Source of the DNA: Leptospira harrisiae
GTDB lineage: Bacteria > Spirochaetota > Leptospiria > Leptospirales > Leptospiraceae
DNA length: 64,000 nucleotides
NCBI RefSeq assembly: GCF_002811945.1
Contig: NZ_NPDX01000001.1
Coordinates: forward strand, 1,248,501-1,312,500
Direction: 5' to 3'
The notes beneath the pieces were generated by a model. It was given only the letters and a program-made list of their open reading frames with translations. It made no database searches and was not told the DNA's origin. Both the position numbers and the translations under genes were made by a program. Of this stretch, positions 58,225 through 64,000 are shown one piece after another (the stretch's first letter is position 1; every line of letters starts with the position of its first letter).

Positions 58225-58952
58225 TTTTCTCTGTCTGCAAGATCAAGTGCTTTGGCATCTGCTTCTGGATACTTTGTCAAATATTCCGAAACAATTTTCT
58301 TTTTCCCATCAAGCCGGTCCAAATGGTTCTCAATGATATGACCAAAATCCAATTTGCCAGTCACAATTTCATACCGTTCGGTTTCAATGGTTCCTAAGTC
58401 CAAATCAACGGGTACTTCATTTGCTTTGTCAGCATACTCTTTTGCTTTTTCCCAATAGGGGATGGCTTCTTTATAAAATGCTTCCGCCACTCCAAAACTT
58501 TCTTTGAGTTCATGTGCAAAATCTAAATTATAAAAATAAACATGTCTTTTGTCAAATTTGGAGGCAAGTCTCATGTAGGAACGCATGATTTGAATGTTGA
58601 TATGCATAAACATCAAATTACGATATTTGTAGTATTCTTGTTCTGTTTTGGTTTCACACAAAGAATGTTTTGGGTGGCGGAATCGTTTCCCTAAAGCAAT
58701 TTTTAACCAATAGATATTTTTTCTGATTTCATTATCGTTATAATGTTGTTTGAGATTGTACAACTCATAAAAATCTTCCAAATACTTTGGTTCCCATTTA
58801 TGGAGTTTGTAAGGCACCCAATCTGAAAATTTTGTATAAGGTCCATTTTTTTCGTATTCGTAGTTGTAATCGATATCGGTTTCCCAGGCACCAAGGGAAT
58901 GGGAAAACAAGGATAGAACGAGCGCAATTGAAATGACAAATCCTTGTTTCAC
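58221..58952 (-). CDS. Unknown periplasmic protein downstream of a two-component system
   Basis: 243 residues; no domain recognised. The first 22 residues are a signal peptide (cleavage near LGA-WE). The mature part is rich in Tyr, Lys and Glu and mostly helical, with a possible TPR-like pair around AEAFYKEAIPYWEKAKEYADKA (read in parts, near 150-172). One mature Cys lies near residue 98 (SLCETK). The predicted start is GTG 58952. It lies 43 bases after the response regulator on the same strand, so a shared transcript and a role in that signalling pathway are plausible. Confidence 0.75.
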   Translation of the reverse strand: MKQGFVISIALVLSLFSHSLGAWETDIDYNYEYEKNGPYTKFSDWVPYKLHKWEPKYLEDFYELYNLKQHYNDNEIRKNIYWLKIALGKRFRHPKHSLCETKTEQEYYKYRNLMFMHINIQIMRSYMRLASKFDKRHVYFYNLDFAHELKESFGVAEAFYKEAIPYWEKAKEYADKANEVPVDLDLGTIETERYEIVTGKLDFGHIIENHLDRLDGKKKIVSEYLTKYPEADAKALDLADREN

Positions 58953-58995
58953 CTTAAAAGTATCGGTAAAACGGGCAGATTCCCTAATGGGATTC

Positions 58996-59679
58996 TTATT
59001 TTAGAGGGAAGACTTCTGCCACCCATTGGTACCCGACACCCCGGACATTTCGGATGGATTCTTCTCCCAAAGCATCCCGAAGTCGTACAATTGCATTGTC
59101 TATGGTCCTTTCTGTAGGAAAACTTTCTTCTCCAACAATATTGTCTAAAATTTCCGAACGGCTGAAGACCTTTCTCACATCGGAAAGTAGGAGTGCGAGG
59201 AGGGCACAATCACGTTTGGAAAGTAAAACAGAAGACCCATCTGCTTGTTTTACAAGGAAGGAATCTAGGTGGATTTCCGACTCGTTCATTTTCCATTTTT
59301 GTCCGAAGTGTGGGCGAGTTTGGGCAACCACTCGTTCCAGTCGGATCAGAAATTCTTTTAAGTGGAAGGGTTTGGGAATGAATTCAGCGGCCCCAAGTTC
59401 AAATCCACGAAGTCTTTCTTGGGCACCTGCTTGTGCAGTGAGAAATAAAAAGGGGATATCTTTTTCTTTGGATAAAAACATTTCCGCTAATTGGAATCCG
59501 TTCCCATCAGGGAGTCGCAAATCAAGAACCACCAAATCAAATTGGTTGGGTGAAAAAAGAGTCTCCGCTTCTTGGGCAGTTTTCGCCCACTTAACTCTAT
59601 ACCTGTCTTGTTCCAATCTTTCTTTTAAAGTTTCCCCAAGGCCTTCGTCATCTTCCACAAGCAAAATTCTTGGTTTCAT
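58996..59679 (-). CDS. OmpR/PhoB-family response regulator
   Basis: 227 residues. The receiver domain has VEDDEGLGE, phospho-acceptor in VVLDLRLPDGNG and Lys in IPKPFHLKE. The C-terminal winged helix has LSKRDCALLALLLS, the segment VFSRSEILDNIVGEE, and TIDNAIVRLRDALG, ending in VRGVGYQW. It is a DNA-binding regulator controlled by the kinase encoded just upstream, whose stop it overlaps by 4 bases. Confidence 0.94.
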   Translation of the reverse strand: MKPRILLVEDDEGLGETLKERLEQDRYRVKWAKTAQEAETLFSPNQFDLVVLDLRLPDGNGFQLAEMFLSKEKDIPFLFLTAQAGAQERLRGFELGAAEFIPKPFHLKEFLIRLERVVAQTRPHFGQKWKMNESEIHLDSFLVKQADGSSVLLSKRDCALLALLLSDVRKVFSRSEILDNIVGEESFPTERTIDNAIVRLRDALGEESIRNVRGVGYQWVAEVFPLK

Positions 59680-60611
59680 GGAACCTCTTTTAAAATCAGT
59701 TTAACCTGAAATCCGGACGAACTGTTCGGAAATTCAAGAGAACCTTTCATTTTTTCAATCAATTTTTTAACAATATACAATCCAATCCCACTCCCACTGG
59801 TTTTGGAATGACGTAAAAAAGGAAGAGTGAGATTTTTTTTATTACCGCTAAATCCACTACCATCATCTTCTAAAAGAAAAGAAATTTGTCCTTTATCTTT
59901 TGCGACAGTGAGTTTGATGGAGTTTGCTTTGCCATGGCGTTTTGAATTTTCACTTAAGTTCTTTAACATTGCAAAAAATGCTTTTTTATCGATATATACT
60001 TTGGTTTCTTTAGGAATCAGTACCTTCCAATTGAGGTCTGGTTCGTGGTGAGAATAGGATTCACATAAATCAGAAATGGTGGTTACTTCTAAATATAAGG
60101 ATTCCCCTTGCATTAGACTTGCGAGATAAAATGCATTTCCCATTTGGGATTCAATGCGTTGGTTTTCTTTCCAAATTTTTTCCAATTTCTTTTTTAGGTC
60201 TGGTTCTTTTGTATTTTCCAAAAGTACTTCGATTTGCAACTGTAAGCTGGCAATGGGAGTTTTCATTTCGTGAGTGACAGTAGAAAAAAAATCAGAAATG
60301 AGTTTGGAACGTTTGTGGTCTCTATAGGAAAGAATCGCCAGAGTCACTCCACCGAGTGTGAGCATAGAAAGAAAAAAAGATCCTTCTAGTTGCAACATCC
60401 GATTGACTCGGTTGAGTTCCACTTGCCTTGCGTCGCTGATAGAAATTTCCGAAATGGTTTTGGCTTGGCGAAACCCCAAAATCCACCACCACACACCCAA
60501 AGAGAGTGTAAGGAAAAGCCAAGCAAGGGAAAAAAACATTCGAAATTGTGCTGATCCTCTCAATTTTGCCTCTCGATTCAAGTTAAGGCCAAGCGGATGG
60601 ACGACGAGCAA
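59676..60611 (-). CDS. Membrane sensor histidine kinase
   Basis: 311 residues. Two transmembrane helices (about 26-46 and 75-95) enclose a periplasmic loop of only about 30 residues. HisKA follows with the phospho-accepting His in [14 protein letters not shown], then a HATPase_c domain with N-box [13 protein letters not shown]1 EDDGSGFSG and G2 [10 protein letters not shown]. All catalytic boxes are intact, unlike the REC-ATPase paralogues at 16-18 kb. The short loop suggests sensing within the membrane or through a partner. The start is uncertain: TTG 60611 gives the length used here, but later starts near MFFSLAW are possible. Confidence 0.9.
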   Translation of the reverse strand: MLVVHPLGLNLNREAKLRGSAQFRMFFSLAWLFLTLSLGVWWWILGFRQAKTISEISISDARQVELNRVNRMLQLEGSFFLSMLTLGGVTLAILSYRDHKRSKLISDFFSTVTHEMKTPIASLQLQIEVLLENTKEPDLKKKLEKIWKENQRIESQMGNAFYLASLMQGESLYLEVTTISDLCESYSHHEPDLNWKVLIPKETKVYIDKKAFFAMLKNLSENSKRHGKANSIKLTVAKDKGQISFLLEDDGSGFSGNKKNLTLPFLRHSKTSGSGIGLYIVKKLIEKMKGSLEFPNSSSGFQVKLILKEVP

Positions 60612-60667
60612 AAAAAGGTGTTGTCACATTGGAAGAACCCGAGAATTTATTTTTTAGGAGAACAACT

Positions 60668-61732
60668 TTGAACTTCGACGAAATCTCGAAACATCTTGGA
60701 AACGACGCGGAATCCCTACTTGGATTCAAATCCCCAAAAATCGCTAAAGAATTAATTCACGTACCAGGCTCAGACTGGGTTGATAGAATTTTTGCTCCCA
60801 CAGACAGGTCTATACCTGTGCTTCGTAGCATCCAAACCTTACTTGGAAGTGGTCGTCTCGGTGGAACTGGTTACGTATCCATCCTTCCGGTTGACCAAGG
60901 AATTGAACACTCTGCAGGTGCATCATTTGCAAAAAACCCTATTTACTTTGATGGCGAAAACATCATCAAATTGGCTATTGAAGGTGGTTGTAACGGTGTG
61001 GCAACGACCCTTGGAGTTCTTGGATCGGTTGCAAGAAAGTATGCTCACAAAATCCCTTTCATTTTGAAAATCAACCACAATGAACTTCTCACTTACCCAA
61101 ACAAAAGTGAACAAATCCTTTTTGCTACGGTAAAACAAGCATATGACCAAGGTTGTGTTGCGATTGGTGCTACCATTTATTTTGGTTCCGCTGATTCAGG
61201 TCGTGAAATCGTTGAAATTTCGAAAATCTTTCAAATGGCTCACGAACTTGGAATGGCAACCATCCTTTGGTGTTATGTAAGAAACAATGCTTTCAAAAAA
61301 GATAAAGACTACCATGTTTCGGCTGACTTAACAGGACAAGCAAACCATTTAGGTGTGACTATCCAAGCGGATATCATCAAACAAAAGTTACCTGAAAACA
61401 ATGGTGGATACAACGTACTCAACCAAGAGTCTTCTTATGGTAAAACAGACAAACGTATCTATACAGATCTTACTTCTGATCACCCGATTGACCTCACTCG
61501 TTACCAAGTAGCAAATTGTTATATGGGAAGAGCAGGGCTCATTAACTCTGGTGGAGCTTCTGGGGAAAATGACTTACAAGATGCAATCAAAACTGCCGTG
61601 ATCAACAAACGAGCTGGCGGAATGGGTCTCATCTCTGGAAGAAAAGCTTTCCAAAAACCAATGAAGGAAGGGGTTGCATTACTCAACGCCATCCAAGACG
61701 TATACCTATCGAAAGAAATCACAGTCGCTTAA
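60668..61732 (+). CDS. fbaB: Class I fructose-bisphosphate aldolase, FbaB type
   Basis: 354 residues, matching the E. coli FbaB/DhnA type over its whole length. Segments are [19 protein letters not shown], the Schiff-base Lys in [35 protein letters not shown] and [17 protein letters not shown] start at TTG 60668, with AGGAG 7 bases upstream, giving [19 protein letters not shown]; the longer frame has no support. It works in glycolysis or gluconeogenesis. malQ starts 4 bases after the stop. Confidence 0.95.
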   Translation: MNFDEISKHLGNDAESLLGFKSPKIAKELIHVPGSDWVDRIFAPTDRSIPVLRSIQTLLGSGRLGGTGYVSILPVDQGIEHSAGASFAKNPIYFDGENIIKLAIEGGCNGVATTLGVLGSVARKYAHKIPFILKINHNELLTYPNKSEQILFATVKQAYDQGCVAIGATIYFGSADSGREIVEISKIFQMAHELGMATILWCYVRNNAFKKDKDYHVSADLTGQANHLGVTIQADIIKQKLPENNGGYNVLNQESSYGKTDKRIYTDLTSDHPIDLTRYQVANCYMGRAGLINSGGASGENDLQDAIKTAVINKRAGGMGLISGRKAFQKPMKEGVALLNAIQDVYLSKEITVA

Positions 61733-61736
61733 AGAC

Positions 61737-63461
61737 TTGAAATTTTTTGAAAATGTAAAAAAAAGAAGGGCAGGGGTACTTGTATCTCTGCCCTCAATCG
61801 TTTCTGAGCGTTCTTTTGAATGCGGAGACATTTATAGTTTATACCCACTTTGCAATTGGGCAAAAGATGTGGGTTTTAGTATCATTCAATTGTTACCTTT
61901 AAATGATACTGGATTTGGGTATTCACCTTACAGTGCTATTTCCGCCTTTGCCATTGATCCTCTTTATATATCCCTATACAAACTAGGTTTTAAAACTTTA
62001 TCTCGCAAACGAGAAATTAAGTTTCTTCACAATCATCCTAACCGCATTCGTAACCTAAAATTAGATATCATTCGTAAGTTTTATTTAGAAAATCAAAAAG
62101 AAGCAATGAGTGAGGCCACTTACTTTTTGGAAAAACATCCTTGGTGTTATTCCTATGCAGCCTTTCGATTATTGTATGAAGAATTTAAAGGAATCGGTTG
62201 GTGGGAATGGCCCAAGGAATTCATTGATCCAAACAAAACCAAAGAATATATATTTACAAAAAAAAGGGAAGAGGCTCTTTTTTGGGTGTATTTGCAAAAA
62301 ATCGCCTATGATCAGTTATCTGAAGTAAAAACTCATTATGAAGATGTGGGTGTGTATTTAAAGGGTGATATGCCCATCCTAACTTCCCGAAATTCTTGTG
62401 ATGTTTGGGAACATCCTGAATTTTTTATTATGAATTTACAAGCTGGTGCTCCTCCAGATGATTTTTCGAAAACTGGTCAAACTTGGGGATTCCCGGTTTT
62501 AAATTGGGAAGTATTAGAAAAATCAAACTATTCTTGGTGGAAAGATCGTTTGTCTTATTTGGAACATTTTTTTCATCTCTATCGCATTGACCACGTGATA
62601 GGAATGTATAGGATTTGGGCCATTCCAGCAGAAGATACTACAGCCCTCCAAGGTTGGTTCCATCCACAATTTGGAATTGCGACCGAAGAATTTATCAAAG
62701 AGGGTTTAGATCCAAAATTCTTTGAGGACTTGGGGCTGATTCATGAATTCATTCCCGATCATTATATTTTTTATTGGGATTTTTGGAAAAAAGACGGGTA
62801 CCAAGGTTTAGATGAGGAGATCAAAGCCAAACTATTTCCTTTATCAGAATTACACATTGCAGAAGAAGAAAAACATTGGAGACAGTCTGGAGAAAGGATA
62901 TTAGAACTTTTTGAATCTTTTTCTTCGATGATTCCTTGTGCAGAAGATTTGGGTTCTGTTCCTTCTTTTATCCGAGATTCGTTATTTGAAAGACAAATGA
63001 TCGGAATTGATGTGGTTCGTTGGACAAGATCCTTTACAACAGGTGAGTTCATTCCTGAAGAATTGTATAGAGAAAATGCGATTTCAGTTTTATCAACACA
63101 TGATACGAGTTTGGCTCTCGAATGGTGGAAATCGGAAGGAGATAGGGAATCCAAACTCCAATTTTTCTTTGACCGATTGGGAAAACCAAGGCCAAAAACA
63201 GACGAGGAAATACTACTTGGACTTCTGCAGTTTGTGTTCCAAACTAGTAGTCTTTTTTCTATTCAGATGTTTCAGGATTTGGCACTTGGGGTTCCAAGTG
63301 TTTTGGAAAGTCCAGAAAAACACAGGATCAATTTACCTGGTTCTCCCGACCATTCCAATTGGACTTACCGGTTCCCCGTTCTCATCGAAGACTTCGCCTC
63401 TGATTTCAAACGCAACCTCCTAGTCCGCAAGCTCCTCTTGGATTCTGGCCGAAATTCTTAA
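61737..63461 (+). CDS. malQ: 4-alpha-glucanotransferase (GH77)
   Basis: 574 residues from TTG 61737, which lies 4 bases after fbaB; the ATG at 61674 is inside fbaB. GH77 motifs are IIQLLPLNDTGFGYSPYSA near the start, nucleophile Asp in YRIDHVIGMYRIW, acid/base Glu in CAEDLGSVP and the third acid in STHDTSLALEWW (THDT where most have THDN). It disproportionates maltodextrins. The ribosome binding site is weak (AAAGA), so translation may depend on coupling with fbaB. No other glycogen gene is in the window. Confidence 0.9.
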   Translation: MKFFENVKKRRAGVLVSLPSIVSERSFECGDIYSLYPLCNWAKDVGFSIIQLLPLNDTGFGYSPYSAISAFAIDPLYISLYKLGFKTLSRKREIKFLHNHPNRIRNLKLDIIRKFYLENQKEAMSEATYFLEKHPWCYSYAAFRLLYEEFKGIGWWEWPKEFIDPNKTKEYIFTKKREEALFWVYLQKIAYDQLSEVKTHYEDVGVYLKGDMPILTSRNSCDVWEHPEFFIMNLQAGAPPDDFSKTGQTWGFPVLNWEVLEKSNYSWWKDRLSYLEHFFHLYRIDHVIGMYRIWAIPAEDTTALQGWFHPQFGIATEEFIKEGLDPKFFEDLGLIHEFIPDHYIFYWDFWKKDGYQGLDEEIKAKLFPLSELHIAEEEKHWRQSGERILELFESFSSMIPCAEDLGSVPSFIRDSLFERQMIGIDVVRWTRSFTTGEFIPEELYRENAISVLSTHDTSLALEWWKSEGDRESKLQFFFDRLGKPRPKTDEEILLGLLQFVFQTSSLFSIQMFQDLALGVPSVLESPEKHRINLPGSPDHSNWTYRFPVLIEDFASDFKRNLLVRKLLLDSGRNS

Positions 63462-63541
63462 TTTTTTAGAATGATGACAGATTCGTTCAAGTCGGATACT
63501 AGAAGGTCTGATAGCATAAGATTTTACACCGGAGGTCTCCT

Positions 63542-64000
63542 TTGAGATTTGCAAAAGAAATGGCGTTTTACTCCGCCTACCACCAAGAAAAACGAAATGT
63601 ATTGATCCACGTGTTGGGTGTTCCTACAATCACCTTCACTTTGTTTGTTGTGTTAAGCCGTTTTTCACTTTTTGAATACAATGGTTTTCACGTGTCTGCA
63701 TCCCTAGTCTTTACATTGGCTGTGCTTGGTTACTATTATACTTTGGATGTTCTATTTGCATTTGTGGCGACTCTCGTTTTTGGAGGGTTGTATGTAACCT
63801 CCGAGTGGATCACAACGCAACTTCCTGCAAATACAGCCTGGACAATTTTTGGCCTTGGCCAAGTGATCGGTTGGGGAGCACAGTTTTACGGACACTTTGT
63901 GTTCGAAAAGAGTAGGCCTGCCCTTTTTGATAACTTGTTCCAAGCTTTGGTATCGGCTCCTCTGTTCGTTGTAGCGGACGTGTTTTTTGAACTTGGATAC
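63542..64000 (+). CDS. Mpo1-like (DUF962) membrane protein, 3' end outside window
   Basis: The frame is open from TTG 63542 to the window end (153 codons). GGAGGT at 63531-63536 stands 5 bases before the TTG, which fixes the start. The product opens MRFAKEMAFYSAYHQEKRNVLIHVLGVP, read in parts; the HxxxN..IHxxGxP pattern is that of the Mpo1/YGL010w family, followed by hydrophobic helices. Yeast Mpo1 is an iron-dependent dioxygenase for fatty-acid alpha-oxidation. Activity here is inferred only from family. Confidence 0.8.
   Translation, partial: MRFAKEMAFYSAYHQEKRNVLIHVLGVPTITFTLFVVLSRFSLFEYNGFHVSASLVFTLAVLGYYYTLDVLFAFVATLVFGGLYVTSEWITTQLPANTAWTIFGLGQVIGWGAQFYGHFVFEKSRPALFDNLFQALVSAPLFVVADVFFELGY

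Noticed and set aside
59054..59704. 216-codon plus-strand frame across the response regulator gene
   Set aside because: Antisense to a clear OmpR-type regulator; Ser/Arg-rich product typical of a shadow frame.
1..64000. CRISPR arrays, insertion sequences, prophage genes, attachment sites, replication origin
   Set aside because: No repeat-spacer pattern, transposase, integrase, phage structural gene or DnaA-box cluster was seen on reading both strands.

Overview
The window reads as ordinary chromosome from a spirochaete of the genus Leptospira. The evidence is the moderately AT-rich composition, the many TTG start codons, the relaxed lipoboxes, the alternative complex III operon in place of a bc1 complex, a Maf-type flagellin-glycosylation protein, and several Leptospira-style hybrid signalling proteins. 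Genus is inferred from gene content; species cannot be read from the window. There is no insertion sequence, prophage, integrase, CRISPR array or rRNA operon. One tRNA gene is present.

Layout. 1-6.0 kb: 3' part of the alternative complex III operon (actB to actF plus an SH3-like lipoprotein), closed by a terminator. 6.0-12.7 kb: a divergent DoxX-like/TetR pair around a perfect operator palindrome, a class III cyclase-like gene with a probable leaderless promoter, a UPF1-like helicase with a TPR protein, a 51-codon gene, a dienoyl-CoA-isomerase-like crotonase, and lgt. 12.7-20.4 kb: DoxX, an M23 peptidase, poly(A) polymerase, two tandem REC-ATPase paralogues separated by a decayed copy of the thiL tail, thiL, and rplM-rpsI. 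20.4-28 kb: an MFS permease, alaS, yajQ, ftsK. 28-40.5 kb: a long same-strand run lolA-rodZ-rimO-pgsA-trpD-yajC-(unknown)-secD-secF-ribD-ribE, then a STAS gene on the other strand and ribBA. 40.5-43.2 kb (minus): pdxH, a prepilin peptidase, an aminotransferase. 43.2-49.3 kb: a large midasin-like AAA/VWA protein tightly followed by smpB, der, plsY and an unknown gene. 49.3-54.1 kb: Maf-like protein and a short SMC. 54.1-64 kb: a Cys-rich secreted protein, tRNA-Met, glnA, a SpoIIE-type phosphatase, a kinase-regulator-periplasmic protein operon, class I aldolase fbaB, malQ, and the 5' part of an Mpo1-like membrane protein.

Most of the window is core metabolism and information processing. The least expected items are: (i) a two-module midasin-like AAA protein with a degenerate VWA domain placed next to ribosome-rescue (smpB) and 50S-assembly (der) genes; (ii) a canonical-headed SMC of only 927 residues with no recognisable hinge; (iii) a molecular fossil of tandem duplication (thiL 3' tail) between two signalling paralogues; (iv) an unnamed signal-peptide/TM protein encoded between yajC and secD; (v) a glutamine synthetase with Phe where the adenylylated Tyr should be; and (vi) several short regulatory structures (operators, a Shine-Dalgarno-masking hairpin, a leaderless promoter). 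All alignments mentioned were done by eye.
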